Positions 37,301-51,663 are shown, counted from the first letter of the stretch. The stretch is DNA of 64,000 bases from Numida meleagris (GCF_002078875.1 NC_034414.1:22808616-22872615), one strand, 5' to 3'. Notes: a model not told the origin generated them from the sequence alone. Translations and numbers: made by a program.

Positions 37301-40300
37301 TGCTATTTTATTCCATCACCAGCTGTGTTATCTCAATTGCTACATCTGTTTTGCTCTATCAGATTGTTACTGAAGACTGTACTAGTCTTCTTCAGCCTTC
37401 TGTCATCCTCCCTCAGGCTCTGTCTAGGCCTGAATCCCATAAACATCAGTTGCCAGAACACCGTCTGACAGATTTTGGCCTGCCTAAATATCTTCATGGC
37501 TCTTTCAATTTGCAAAGCCAAAGCCTGAGCACACTGATATGACCTGTATACTCTTGCAGTCATTTCCTTGCAGCTGATTGAATGTTCAGCTTTTTCCTTT
37601 GAAAGACCATAAAAATAAAAAGCTGTGGCATAAGCCACTAGTTAGGATTTTGTGTGTCGGTAGGTCAAAGACAATTTAATCAGGAGACAAAATAGATTAT
37701 AAACTTTCAACAGGGCAAGACTCAAATCCTCTTTTGTAACAAAACACCTTTCCTCAGTCCGTGGGTGAACAGATGTTTACAGTTTGCAAGGAACACTTTG
37801 TTAGCCACACCAGGCACAAGACAGGGATTCCTTGTATTCATCTATCATTAAATACTCTGAAACATCAGAGAGGGGACTCAGCTACTCACTAACAGGGCTC
37901 TAGACAAAGAGAAAAATATACAATATCCAGAGCCGCTTCACCATTTACAGTCCTCTAGAGAAGACCCTGGTTTAACTGTATACATATGCCAATAGCATTT
38001 GGTTCTAAATTGTACCAAACAAGATTTAAAAAAAAGTAGTAATTCTGGACTGGAATGGAAATCAAGGTGAGTGTTAATGGTACAACATTTCAGTCAGGTT
38101 ATGGTGTGGTTAAAGGTATGTTCTTGGGATATTCCAGGGCAACCTATTTCTGGCTCATCTACCTTTCTAGAAGACGAGCCTATTCCAGAAAGCCTGCCTT
38201 TGCTATGAAAGGTTGCCCCAGCTAATCAACTGAAACACAAGAAGAAGCTAGGTCAGGTTTTGCTCCTGAGATTACTATGCCATCCTTGGGTCATTCAGTC
38301 TGTTCTGATTTGTATTTGTGCTTGTATTCTCAGTCTCTGGCCTGAACATAAAACTTCCTCTTTGTAAATCCATGCTCCGTCTTGCTTCTCAGCAAGGTGT
38401 AGACATCATAAATACCGTGGGGTAAAAGCACAGAGGCAGGAGCAGATGGGCAGAGAATGGATGTGAATGAACACTGTGGAGAAACAGCTGTACACTGAAA
38501 GAAATGATTCATAGCCAAAGACCAGCTCCTGATATTATTTTTTTCTACCTGTATGCACATCTGTCTGTGCAAATCTCCTAATGGCAACATTCATGCCTGT
38601 TCAAAAACATGCAGCTGGTTGGTAACATTCCCAGCTGGCATAAGAGGGGAGCCAAATAAACAGACAGTGCAATCAGGGGTTGCCTAAGGAAAAAAATGAT
38701 AGCAGATGCAATCCAGTGCACTGCAGTGAGGGTTTGAATTCTACAGGTCTGCCTGCATGCTGATCTGATTGACTTGTATATTGAGGCATCTGTGGGGGAG
38801 TTACTAGGCACATTGTACAGATATGTTGGTGAAAGTCTTGTGGAACAGATTATCTGAAGTGGGATTGTCCAGGGTGGGGCACTTTGAGGGTGGATTATTC
38901 AAATTACCCTGTAACTGGAGGATTTCCCAAATCTCAGATTCCCCCAACCCACCTGAGCCTTCTCCACTATGGTGTTCCACAGTGATACCACTGAGTGCAT
39001 TGTCCAATGCACAATGGACAGCTGGGCTGCTGGCTCTGTACATGCAGTCATTGAGACTACGTGAAGAGTAAAGTGTCTCGTAAGGCAAATATGGGTACCT
39101 GCTCCATTGATTTCCGTAGGATTGTTGTGGAGTTAAAGTATGTTTGGGTATGAGAAGTGAGCCCTTCTAAATATACTTGTCATGCTTCTTACAAATTATT
39201 AAGAATTTCATATTACTAACCATTTATATATTACTTTAATTCTGTACTTTGCAGAAGACAGGAGGTTGGGAATTATACTGCCTGGGAAAGAAGACAGAGA
39301 TAAGACTACCCTATTTAAAAATCTGCGGTAGTAGCTCGGATGTTGAATGCCAGAGTTAGAAATAGGTGCACTGAATTCTTGTACAAAGTACGTATTATGA
39401 GAACATGAAGAGTGCAGTGGTCATTCCAGGCGGGTTACTTTGTGCACACACACAGTTGTTGTGAAGCTGTCCTTCAGTTACATGTGCTATTGCACTGTAT
39501 TTTTTTGGTGCAATTTTTCTGTTGGGATGAGGCTATCTCAGGGACAAAATACATCTGATGAGACACTTGTACAACCACTGCTAGTGCTGAACATTTTCCA
39601 TCATAATGCTTGATTTTAATTATCAATTTGTTCAATTTGCAGTTCAGACTGCAAGCTTTTATTTTAATCTCTACCTTAGACCTATGCTTGTTTGTTTTAT
39701 TTAGTTTGAGTGAGGAATGTTGCAATGGATTTTTAAAAGCAAGACTTGCTGGTGGGAGCCAGTTTACTTGTGAGAATGTCTATGCGAACTTACTGGGGTC
39801 TATAGTTGTGGTATCAAATGCCCTTTGATAGACTAGTGGAAATCTGTTACTTTGCCCAAGATAACAACCTTTGGAAGCCAGCATGCACACACAGAAGACA
39901 GAAAAGGCTTTAGTGTTCCAACTGCAGGGCATAGGCTTTCTTATCACATAATTTTTAATTTGATAAAATGGAACGTAAGAGTGGCACAAGGACTAAATTC
40001 ACAGGAAACAGCTGTATAAACATGACAATAACAGTTTAGAATGTAATTTAGTGTCAAGCTGCTAACTTGCCTGTTGGGTTCTGTGCTTAACACAGTATCT
40101 TGCATCATGAATGAGAGAAAAAAAATCATTATTGCTCAAATTGATGTGTCAGCTTTTCTTCTCCGTGACTTAAAAGGACGTACAAACTTAAGAGTTCTTG
40201 GATCTTTCAGATCTCTAATGCAAAAGATTCAATTTGTTGTCTTAGCTACTCTGGTTTTCAGAAAGAATTGCCCAAATCTCTTTTTTTATGTGCTTTCTCT

Positions 40301-42723
40301 AGAACTGCTTATTCATGCACTGTTACACTGTCCACTTTTCATGGTCAATTTATAGAGGATAACAACCTAATAATGTGACCCCCAATGAAATTCTTTGCAC
40401 TCAAGAAACGGTCTTTTCAGAAATCCAGAGGCAAAAGGTCTGAGTCTATTAAGAATCTGTATTACTTCCTAGCAGGATATGATTTTACCACAGAAATTAT
40501 TCCTGCATTGTAAAGCCTGAAAAACTATATTTTTCCTGAAATCGGAGTTGAGTTAAATATCAGGCTTCTTGTGGAATCACAACCCATTGGAAAGATTTTC
40601 TACTGCTGATTCATATGAAAAAGTAGAAAGACTATATTCAAATAATTGAAAGCCAAGAGGACATTTGTTAAAATAGGAGCATGATGCATTGCTGATTTGC
40701 TTTAACAAAATTAGATAGCTTGTACATTTTACTTTAAATTTTCCCAGGAGAAAGCATCAAAAGTTAGTCTAAAAATAAACAGATTAAAAACATAATTGAA
40801 GCATATCTGACTACATTTCCTGTCCTACATGCTCTGTGAGAGAGATCAGCATTTGCTTTAATTGCCACCACTAGAGTAATTAGTCCATTTGACAAGGTCA
40901 ATTAAAAATAATTTAATAACACTGTCTAATATTAAGGTGAGGAAATTGCACATGTATCAGCATCTTTAACAGATTCACCAGAATTTCTCAGCCTTTTCAG
41001 AAGGTATGTCCTAATTATAGTCCATCCTAGAAAATTTAGCAACTTTTAATGTATTTGATAGGTAAATGAAAACACAGGGAAAAAAAAAAAACAAAAGACT
41101 GAATCCTTGAACTTCTTTTTAATCGTTTTTGGGTCTGCTCTTAAATCTAAAATTTTAGTCCAAAATTTTTTCTTTATTTTTGCCTAGCCCTGGCGAAATT
41201 TTCTGCTCTTTAGAAGCCCTCGCATTGGGACTGAAAGCTCCCTAGGCACTTGGAACTGTCCTTCCACATGTACTAAGAATGTTTATAGTCTGAGCACCTA
41301 GTTTGTGCAAATCTTGCTAAGATCCAAAAAATGACACAGAGAAAAAATATGTCTGCAGTAGACACAGTGCAACAGAGATGATCTACTCCTTCAGTTTCAG
41401 AGATTCTGAAACCCATGCCTCCAGAAAGTGTGCTATTTGATGTGCTATATCTGTTCATGGGTCTGAAGGCAGGGCACAGTCCTCCTAAATTCATGCCTTT
41501 GTCTAGGCCATCATCTTAAGATTATGTGGAGCAGAAGGAGAGCACAAGCAGGTGTGTGCCTCATTGTTCGCATGCTTGTTCACCTAGATGGATAGCACTG
41601 TGGTGCTCCTACTACCAAGTTTGTTTCTGTATTTTATTATTAGACAGTCACTGCATAAATATAAAATAGTTCTTAGGCAATTAACTAAAACACTCACCTA
41701 TGTGGAACATATCCCAGGTATTGGCTTTAACTGAATTTCTGATACATTAAATCTTAAATTCTGTTATGCCGTGACAGCTTTTCAAAGGATGATGGCAAGC
41801 ACTACCACCATTAGTCACTGAGTCTGCTGAGTAGCTCTTGCATCTCGAGATATGATGTATGCATTTTAAGCTCCTCAGACTTAAGAAAAAAAACAAAAAT
41901 CTAAACATACCAACTCCTGCTGAGTGACAGGCTGTTACATGAAATGCAGCTGTAATCTCCCATTTGATAGAATTTAGAACATAGCAAGCCATGGTTGCAA
42001 AATACGGTTGCCTTGAGTCTGATTGTATCAATATACAAAAGCTGTATTGGGAACATTTACTGTAGTCAGGCAGAGAAACACCTAGTTTCTTTGTTCTTAA
42101 TGGCCTATCATTGTGTGTTAGAAAATGAGCTGGTCAATTCTGTGCACAAAATACTAGCAAGGCTACAGCTGAGCCAGACTGAGGTTGCCAGTATCCGTGC
42201 CCATCACTACCCTCTATTCTTGCTCATGGCAATTATTTACTCAGTGTAGTTGCCAACAACTTATTTTCTTCCCAGCCAAGTTCTGTGGAAATGGCCCAGA
42301 TTACCTTACACACTTGTAATAGTAAATCTCTGGCATAGCCACCTTTGTTTTGCCAGTACCAGGTTAGAATGAAACCATCCATGGCATGTCTAAGAAGTCA
42401 CAGGTATATGGCAGTTCAGGTGCTTCTAGAATTGTGGCAACTGATCCAGAAATTCCTATTGTTGGATTTTTGATTGTAAGTACCTGAAATTAATCATTTA
42501 ATAGGCTTTCAGTGCATGAGCATGTATGTTTGTTTGCTTTTAAATCTAAGCAAATATGTACGTAATTCCATTTCAACAATGGAGAAATGACTGGACACTG
42601 CATTTGTAGCTTACAAAATGGGAAAAGAAGAACATAACTTTTATCCACTGAATCTAAAATTCTAAATGCAAAAAAGCAGTGTACACCCTCTCATTGGTAA
42701 ATGCTTCAGCATGCTTACTGGTT
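34326..42723. other. Unique AT-rich non-coding DNA, no gene seen
   Basis: About 8.4 kb with no recognised transposon. The stretch 36.67-37.47 kb is T-rich on the plus strand. It produces long open frames on both strands (134 codons each), rich in Phe/Leu on one strand and Lys/Arg on the other, which is expected from base composition. A short (CA)5 lies near 39.44 kb. I see no splice-site-bounded exon. Confidence 0.6.
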
Positions 42724-43362
42724 ACGTGAGCTGGCAATGTGTGCTTGTAGACAAGAAGGTCAGCCATATCGTAGGTTGCATCAAGAGAAGCACAGTCAAC
42801 AGGTAGAGGGAGGTGATTCCACCCCTCTATTCTGCCCTCATGAGACCCCACATGGAGTTACTACATCCTGTTCTGGGGCCCCCAACGAAAGAAGGACATG
42901 AAATTGTGGGAGTGGGTCCAGAGGAGGGCCACGAAGATAATCAGAGGGCTAGGGCACCTCCTGTACAGGGATACACTGAGAGAGTTGGATCTCTTCAGTC
43001 TGGAGAAGGCTCCAGGGAGACCTTATAGAAGCCTTCCAGTACCTGAAGGGGGCCTACAGGAAAGCTGAGGAGGAACTTTTTATAAGGGTGTGTAGTGACT
43101 GGATGAGGAGAAATGGCTTTAAGCTTGAAGAGGGTAGATTTAGACTAGATATTAGAAAGAAATTATTTATTGTGAGAGTGATGAGACACTAGAACATGTT
43201 GCCCAGAGAGGATGTGGATGCTCCCTCCCTGGAGGCACTGTAGACCAGGCTGGATGGGGCTTTGAGCAACCTGTTCTAGTGGGAGGCATCCATACCTATA
43301 GCAGAAAGATTGGAAATCTTAAATGTACCTTCCAACCCACATCATTCCATGATTCTGTGTGA
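42724..43362 (+). mobile_element. CR1 LINE, 3' portion
   Basis: A plus-strand CR1 of about 640 bp. It starts near the segment corresponding to 'GAGCTGGCAATG' and includes GAGGGAGGTGATTCC, 'CTCATGAGACCCCACATGGA', GGTCCAGAGGAGGGCCACGA and a degraded 'ACACTAGAACATGTTGCCCAGAG'. It ends with CCATGATTCTGTG. ORF2 is broken by several frameshifts: the LYSALMRPH segment and the following VQRRA-equivalent are in different frames. It carries the contracted GGAGAAGGCTCC at 43002-43013, like the 51.66-53.47 kb copy, which suggests the same or a related subfamily. It is older than that copy, judging by more substitutions and the single decayed tail unit. Confidence 0.92.
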
Positions 43363-46205
43363 AGGTACAGGGACATCACAGGGCTATGCATTAAAGCATA
43401 AATTCTACTGTCTGCATTTCATCTGCTTATAATTATGATGTTTGCTTGTCTTGGTCTGTCTTTTTCATCTAAATCTTGATATTCATGTACTGGAACAACG
43501 AATAAGATACTACTTAAACTTTTTGAAGTACCTCTGTGTCATTGACTTCAGATAAATGCATTTCTCTCCCTCCCCTTCCCATTAAAGTAAAAACTGCTCA
43601 TAATGTTATTCAATTGAAGGGTTGACTTTTGCCATTCAATTTCATCTAGTTCATTTGGCTCAAGGGGAGACATACAATGAAAAGTGATTATCTCAATTAT
43701 GTGCCTTGAAAATGAAAGGAAAGTATGTCTTATTGTGACTACTTTTTCTCTGACTCAACTTCTGTTTTCTTTCTTAATTCCAATAGTATTCTCTTAAAAT
43801 TATTAGCAACGTATTCTAATTCCTTATTATATTACAAAACATCTACACAAGGGGGGGCTGTTACACCTGAACTGAGGCTCCTTATAGAACTTCTGCTGAA
43901 TAAATCCATTATAATAAATTCCACAAATGGGCAGCAGATGTCAACTCTCCAACTCTGATTAAAAGATGATCCTTAAAATTCTGTCTTACTTCAGATATTC
44001 CCTACAGTTTTGTTTTATTGCTTTCCTGAACCAATCATTTCATTTTGCTTCCCTGATTATCATCAGGAAGAAAAGTCATAATGGTGAGATATCAGGAATA
44101 GGTGTTATTTGTTTATAAACAAGAAACAGCTGTTGCAGGAGAAATCTACCAGCAAGATAGATGTGCATAATGAGCAAAGGGGGAAAAAAAAAAAGTAGAA
44201 GGAAAGGCATATTAGAGCAGAGGCACAAAACAGGGCCAGGAAAATGCAACTGTGAATAAAAAGTTTGAGTGCTGTAGGACATTAGCTAACAAATAGGATC
44301 TGAATCACTCCTCTTTGCTTTTGTTTCTACAAAGAGTGCGTACTAATATTTATTTTTTGTAGAGCCTTTTGGAATCTACTTGTAAATTGTTAAGACTTAT
44401 TTCCATTTTTAAAAAATTAAGCCTTCTGATGCATCAGAAACACAAGTCAACTAAGAACCAGGGAAATATAACTAAATAGGAACACATTTTAGCACGTGCA
44501 AATCAAAGCCTCTGTCTTCCCCTGCCCATCATCCCTTTGTGCACTTCCCCCACTCCCCTTCTTCCCCCTTTCCCCAGAGATAAGACACAAGATGTATAAC
44601 CCTCAGTCCAGGCCTCTCTCTCTTTTGGTAATTATCAGCAAGTTCTGTAGCTCCTGGAAGAGCATCTGGAAATTCATCTATTCTGGAATAAACAGAGCAG
44701 GTGGGACAAGGAGAGTAAAGATTTCCTCATTATATAATGAGAAGGTCCTTTATAGAAAGAAATGGGAATGTCATTGTTGGAAGCATTTAAAGTCAGTCTG
44801 ATCAAACTAGTCACAATCTAGTTACACATTTCTAGAGGAAATTTGTGTTTTAATCTCTAGGCAAGATTGGATTAGAAAACCTGTAAATGATGAATTTCCA
44901 CAACATCCATCTGGAACTATGACAAGCATCTGTTGCACCACAGATGTACTGTTCAAGAAAGCAATGAAGCTTACTGAACTATCAATTCTAGCCAGTACTT
45001 AGCATATTGGCCTTAATAGCCTCAGTAAAAAATATGTATTTTGAGTTATCCTTAGTCCTCAGCAGATAACTTGTTAAAATAACTTCGGTAAGAACAAATA
45101 GTGAATGAATGGCACGGCCAAGAAAATCTTGTTGTGCCATCTCTTCATGGAACCATTGCATCATACACATATGTACTTTATATATGAAAGTCTTTTGCTG
45201 ACATGATATACGGGAATCACACAAAGACTTATTTCTGTAGGAGACTATGTTATTTGTGTGTATTAGAATTGTGTAATGGAGAAATGTTACTCTATAGAAT
45301 TGTCTGTGGTTCTAAAGAAATCATCTGCAGTTTATGCTGTTTCTGGCTAAATCCAGACTAAATAGAGTTTAGGAAGTGATAATTATGTCCCCTTTCAGTC
45401 ACTGCCTCTAATCCTTACTTGAACAAGTGAGCAATTACAATGTCATGGTGGATTCCTGTAGCAGTAACACAGAGAGTTCCTATTAGTTAAAGAATATATA
45501 TCGCTAAAGAACACTTCACTGACTGCATGTAAAACACTTTCTGTGCATCAGTTGGATATTTGCACAAACAAAAACCTGAAATCTTTATTTTCACAAGCAA
45601 AACTCTTAGATTTCTGTAGTCTAGTTATCAATGAGGACAGAAATCAGTAGTACAGTTTTAAGAAGACCTAGCTCTCACATCCTCATTTTTTTCTTCATAT
45701 GACAATGTAATTTACAGTATCACGTGCATGTGCTGATGGGGGAGACATGGACAGACATTTGAGAAGAGGTTTGAATACCACTTTAAAATTTGACCTGCTT
45801 TTCTGAGTTCAAAACTTCGTAGCCTATTCATAACTCTATGCAGAAATCTCATGTGAAAGGTTATTTTTCCAGGTATCTTTTTCCTTTAATTTTTATTTTA
45901 AATGGATTTTGACAATGGCATAATTATTCTGTGAGAAAGGTCAAGTTTGAACTCTCACTTGGCAAATAACATTGGGAGTCAGATGTTCTTATATTCTTCA
46001 GGTAGTTCTAGCCTTTGATGCTGCCTGAAAAGAGTACACCGCTGAATTTAGATTTGGTTTCCCCTCATTCATGAAGCACATCAGAATGTTTCAAAGCATA
46101 AAATAAAATATTGGGTTAAAATTAAGGAGAACTACTTCTAGTTTACTCCTTTCTCACTTTATCCACAAACTCAACCAATTATTTTCAGTATAAATTCCTA
46201 TACTT
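43363..46205. other. Unique AT-rich non-coding DNA, no gene seen
   Basis: No transposon or exon is recognised. A C/T-rich stretch at about 44.51-44.58 kb ends in CCCCAG and so resembles a splice acceptor, but no coding frame follows it convincingly. A G7 run occurs near 43.85 kb. Confidence 0.6.
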
Positions 46206-46340
46206 CCATCCTTGGAGTTGCTTAGAAGCCACCTGGACAATGTCTTGAGCGGCCTGCTCTAGTATATCTTGCTTTGAGTGGTTAACTTGACTAGATGACT
46301 TCCAGAAGCTCTTCCTATTGTCAGTTATTCTGTGATTCCT
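46206..46340 (+). mobile_element. Old CR1 LINE, terminal 3' fragment
   Basis: About 135 bp matches the very end of a CR1 of the CR1-Y/X type on the plus strand. Landmarks are CTTGGAG....AGCCACCTGGACA, GCCTGCTCTAG, 'GACTAGATGACTTCCAGAAG' and a final ATTCTGTGATTCC. It is heavily diverged and retains one tail unit. The 5' limit is approximate. Confidence 0.75.
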
Positions 46341-47569
46341 ATCAAGGTTTTTTAAGTGCCATTCTTGAAATTAGCCTGGAAATGGCATATAATGAATATA
46401 CAGTGAATGCTAATGGTGTTTAAAACTCTTTCTCCCACTTTTCCTAATTGAAGTAGCTTCTTTACAAGATAATAGGACAAATTATCCATGAAAGCAAGAG
46501 TGAAATTTGTGGAATTTAGCTTGGAACTTCTCTGTGTGTTTAAACTGCTCCTGTTCAGTAATTAATCTGTTACCCCATATGATGCCCTATCCCACCTCTT
46601 TCTGCCCTGGTTCAGCTGCTCAGCACTCTTAAAGGCTGTGTTTCCTAACTGCCTATACTGCCTTTGCCTCAGAGCAGACAGGAGGGCACTTGAAATTTAT
46701 TGAGCCTTCACAGTGGCATGTAGGCAGGAAGGTGGAAGGTAGAGTCTCAATGTGCCAGGAATGCTTCAAAAATTTATTAGCCAAATGCACTACCTAAGGA
46801 CATTCCAGGCTTCACATATATGGCCAGCACATGCTTCTGTTAAATGATCTCACTGTGGTCACACTTATAAACAAGCTAAAAAAAAAAAGTGATGTAAATG
46901 TAACCTAGGTTTGTGGAAGAGGCCTGTTACGTTTTTTGCAATCCAAAAATAAAACTGTAGATTGTCCATTCTATTTCAGCAAAATTATGTTCTGGACACC
47001 AGTATTGTATGTGGTACACAAATACTTAACTTTAGATATAGTCATTGTTCCCACTGACTGCAACTAGACTAGGCAGTTTTAAAATCAGCTGAATGTCTTA
47101 GTTTGTCAATAGTTCCACCTTTCTTGATGAATAATCCATGTTTCCAACAGTCTTTGGGATAATAAACTCAGTAAAGGAACAATTTAATACACAGAGTGAG
47201 ATGGTGTCAAAGTCTTCATGTACAGTTTCCCAAAAGGTTGTCCTCATTATTCAGTCTTTAAAGGCATGGAAATTTAGGACACAGAATTTGGCTTGCTCAA
47301 GATAGAAAATAAGGAGAAAATTGCATCTTCTAACATACTTATAAAAATAATGTATGTTCTAGGCTAAGATTAAAATCAGCCACTGAACCAATGCTTATTA
47401 TTTATTGACTCAGGAGATAAATGAAAAGATTAACTTTACTCACTTTCCAGACATAACTTATTATTTAGAAATAATGTTCTAATCAGTGAAACGTTTAAGA
47501 AACAAAACCCTTACTTTTAAATAAATATGAGCACTGCATGGTTAGGAAAAAATATAGCCTGTTATGAGC

Positions 47570-47575
47570 AATAAA
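47570..47575 (+). promoter_or_regulatory. AATAAA polyadenylation hexamer before A tract
   Basis: A canonical AATAAA ends 18 bases before the start of the A45 run. This is within the normal 10-30 base window between the signal and the poly(A) addition site. Many AATAAA hexamers occur by chance in AT-rich DNA. The weight here comes from its position next to an exceptionally long pure A tract. Confidence 0.4.
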
Positions 47576-47590
47576 TACAGAAAGTAAAAA

Positions 47591-47593
<3 letters not shown>

Positions 47594-47638
<45 letters not shown>
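47594..47638 (+). repeat. Pure A45 homopolymer
   Basis: 45 uninterrupted A, the longest homopolymer in the window; the next longest is 21. CR1 copies do not end in poly(A), so this is not a CR1 tail. It could be a recent poly(A) tail of a retroposed transcript, an expanded genomic A tract, or a sequencing/assembly inaccuracy in length. I found no exact target-site duplication flanking an insert. Confidence 0.95.
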
Positions 47639-47642
<4 letters not shown>

Positions 47643-50600
47643 AAATTCTTAGCATGATTTAAACTGTAATGTTACTGTAGTACATCTCTAATATGTGATG
47701 TTGCCATCCATAAAAGAATGGGGAGAGGACGCACAGTAGTAAGATATGAGTGCTATTCAGAGAGACATTGTATACATAACAAGTGCTAGCATTCTTAAAT
47801 TAAAATCCTGGAAGCAGGTGTTCATCTCCCTCATTACTGTTGTTCAGGAAATCAGAAAAGTGAGCAGCAGAACCAACAGACAGCTTTTGTACAGCAGATA
47901 ATGGATAAAAGTCCTTTATATCTAGGTCATACTATAAATAATTATAAACTGGATGTTTACATATATGTAATATGCTCTATTCACATAACCATTTCCTCTT
48001 CCCTTGAGACAAAATAGAGGAAATACAATGTTGCTGTTTTTTGTTGCTGGGAATGTCTATTAGAAGAAGCATATTTCATTCTGCTTAGGACTACCTTGAA
48101 ACCTGAATGTATTTTAATGTTGTAGATTCCACTTCCTTCCCTTTGCCATCCCAGTGTTAACTGGAACAAAAGCCAGCGACAGTGGTATTTCACAACCCTG
48201 TATTGCAGGAATGAATCTGAACGTTGGGAAGTGTTTGAATGGAAAAGCAAAATTCAAGGTAATATTATAATATACCTTGAAGTTAACAGTCTGTTAATTT
48301 GTTCTTATGAACAGGAAACTTCATGGTATCTAAATACATCTTGAATCTGTTGTTGCTTTTTTTTTTTCTCTTATTTTTGAAAGCATTACTTTGCTGGATA
48401 AACTTTTAAACAAGATATTTATAGTTTGTATGCAGTAACTCTGGAGGTGTGTCTGGGAACAACTTCATCTAATCCAATCATTGTAGAACACAGTCGGTTT
48501 TCTACCTAGGACTTGATCCAAAAATAAAAGCTGGTATTCTTCAAAAGTCTGTCAGCCTCGTGAGTTTTAAAGTGATACCACATCTGAAATGTGCTTTGTG
48601 TTCTATGTCTTTGCTTTGCTGGCTTTTTAAACAGCAAATACAGACAGCTACAGAAAAATGAGACTAGTCAGGTTGTTTCCTTCTTGGTCTACTTTTAAGC
48701 AAGCATTGCAGGTTAATGGAATTTTCTTATTTAGAAACCAGTTGGTAATGTTGTTCAGGCACTTAGAGTCACAGTGCTTATTTAAAAACATTCAAACCCT
48801 GTTGGTTTCTTCTCCATAGGATAAAGCCATTGTGGGGAATTGAATCTTGTGTAGGGGATCCTTAGTCACTGTCTGAAGGGTAATTAATGGGAGTCTCCAT
48901 TGCAATGTCTCTTGCAACAGCATCTTCAGCTGGATTGGATAAGTCTCCCTGAAATGTTATTTTAACATTTTCTTATGACTGGCTGGCAAGTCCTAGATGC
49001 ATTGAGCTTACAGTTTGTTAGTGTATAAAGCTCCCTGTGAGTCATATGTACTGACTGTTGGAAAGACTTCATGTACAAAACAGATTTTCACACACATACA
49101 GTGACCATTTGTTGAAATAATAACTCAAACTCTACATTACTACTGAAAGCAGTGTTCTGTAAATCAAAATGCCAGAGTTGATGGGATTGTGTACTTGTGA
49201 GTGTTATCTTGGTCCAGTAAATGCAGCATTCACTAGCAAGTTTAGTAGTAAAGTCTGTTCTTTACTGCTTAAAATCCATAGAATAAAGACCATGACCTGT
49301 GGCTTCCTGCTGAACATAAGTCTACCCTTGGCACAAAGCAGCTTTCTTTTGGCTGATCATCCTCGTCTGGAAGTCATTTCTGGAACTCCTATCTAACCTC
49401 CTTACCCTAGCAGTTCTCCCACTAAGTCAACCCTTAGCACTTGAACATGTAGTCTTTTAATATGACAACATTCATTATTTAATTATTAGAGTAACAGAAT
49501 CCTTAACCCTTTTTCTTCTTGTTAGGGTATTCTCTTTGGTGTCACTGGTAATCATGGCTCCATTCCTGTCCTATACAACATAACACACTAGAGTAACTTT
49601 TTTTGTATCTTGTCTGTCATGTTAAGAAAGCTTTGTCCATATAACTACTGGGTAAATCAATTATGGATGGCCTTGTATGGATTTGTTTCATATAAGAAAG
49701 TCAGATCTAATAGTGAAGTCCACCTGACCTTCTTTAAAAGGTTTCATTACTATAAAATGCTCAGGTTAGTGTTTACCAGTGGAAAATAGGCTCTGTATGT
49801 GAAGTAAGAAATCTCGTATGTAGTTTCAGCCCAGATGGGAGCATAACTCAGAACAGGAATTTTGTCTTAATAAAAACATTAGATAATAACTGTACTTGAT
49901 ATGTCCAGTTTGCTTGGATCCAGGCTGCAACCATCAGACATTTTTCCATAATCTGTCACTGATTTTTATTTTATGTTTAATATCTTATTAATATAACTAC
50001 ACTGAATATCATTTTTCTTAATCACGAGTAGAAGCAGCAATTCTGTTACTGACAAGACAGAAACATGAAAGGTAATGCAGTGAGTAATAATTGACATATC
50101 CGGCCCTTGCATCTGGAATAATATTACATTTTAAAGTGAAATAAAAGGCAGGATTTGGTGGTAGGAAACGTTTTGCTGAAGTAAGGAGACTGTTAGGGGC
50201 GGGCATCTATTTCCTTTTTGAATTTTTAAAAATGAGGGTATTCCTTAGCAAAGAGCTCTTCAGAGGAAAGTACAATTTCTGTCTCCCAGAAAAATCTTCT
50301 ACATTGGCCCCATCCAGCCTTGCTCTGATTTTGCACTTGTCCTGATGCGACATCAGTTGTGAATCTCATTCATTTGCTATTTCTTTTTTTCCCTCCTCGG
50401 TTTGTATTATCTTTCCCTTTATCTTTCCCCTCCTTCTTTTTAGAACATAAAGCAGTGTGGTCTTGTTTCTGAATCCTTCTCTCCATTCTAATTGATTTTT
50501 TAACAGATCTGTTATTTAGCTAATTTACAACTTCCTCTATTTCCTCACCAGCTATGACTGAGAGAAATGCATTTTTTTTTTCATGTGTCCTCTATGAAGG

Positions 50601-51663
50601 ACTACACATCTACTGCCTGTTTATATCCTGAATATAGGAAAATGGATGCATCATATTATTTTGCCTTGTAATACATGTATTCATCCAAGAAGAAGGAAAA
50701 GGAATAGAGTCTTTGAAGTCTATCCCAGGAGCGTAAGAGCTTGTAAGAAGTCTGGTTCACAGAATATTTTTTATTAGATATAACAGCGAGGTAGCATTCC
50801 CCCTTTTTTAAATGCAATGATAAACTTTTAATAGGAATTCAGGCCATATTTTCAGTGTATCAAGAAGAGAGGGAAAAAAATCCATTATTCCAAGTGTCCC
50901 ACTGCCCTTTTTGTGTTCTCAGTGTCTCTGTAATCATGGAACTGTTGGAGAATCAACCTAATTTAGCAAAAAATAGTATGGACAATTTTCTGTTCCACTA
51001 TGGGATATAAGTACAATTTCCCTGTCTGATTTCTTGATTGTAACAGCCTCCTCAGGCTAAATTGAAGGGCTTCTTGCTGGGGAACTAGAGCTGAAAAGAA
51101 GAGCCCCTTCCCCTGCAGATCAAAGAAATCTTTCTTAGGCATACAACAGAGAAAAACCTACTATAAGGCCAGAGATTGGTGATTAGACTGTGGGAGGACA
51201 ATTACCCAACAAATGTTTTTCATACAGAGAGTTCAGGATTTATTAAAATCTGCTGCGTGTGCTCCTTCACCTGCAGCTCAAGGATACCTGTCAATACATT
51301 AAAGAAAACAAGCAGAGCTATAATGTGTGCAGTTAAAGAGGTTTTTCGGCTCTTTTATCTACAACTGATGGTGTTGAGGTAAGGTTAATGTTGTCCTGGC
51401 TTTAAGTTAGTGGAAAGTTCCTGGACCTTTTAAAATAGCACCAAGTTGCTTCATCAGCGCAGATCACTAGTTTGGGTAGTATTTATGCTCAAATTTACAT
51501 TGGCAGTCAGGTTTGATGTCCTAAAATTTGACTGTGACCAATATGAAGTTATTCAGTTAATGGTACAAAAAATTCTGTAACAAGAACTCAGCTAAAATGC
51601 AATGTGGGCTCCTCAAAGTCTCTTCATTGATCCCATCTTCCTTATCTAGCAGTGAATTGATTT

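Larger units (their letters stand above)
46341..51659. other. Unique AT-rich non-coding DNA with a long A tract
   Basis: About 5.3 kb without a gene. Its notable content is the A45 tract at 47.594 kb with a preceding AATAAA. The 400 bases upstream of that tract read like an AT-rich 3' UTR, but nothing recognisable is encoded there. Open frames are under 90 codons. Confidence 0.6.

Noticed and set aside
37640..38330. Possible ERV LTR-like stretch
   Set aside because: Composition differs slightly and it contains TG/CA words. However, I could not find paired LTRs, a primer binding site, target duplications or any gag/pol/env coding nearby.
44510..44580. C/T-rich tract ending in CCCCAG as a splice acceptor
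   Set aside because: The following frame has no family resemblance and no clear donor. Pyrimidine-AG combinations are frequent by chance.
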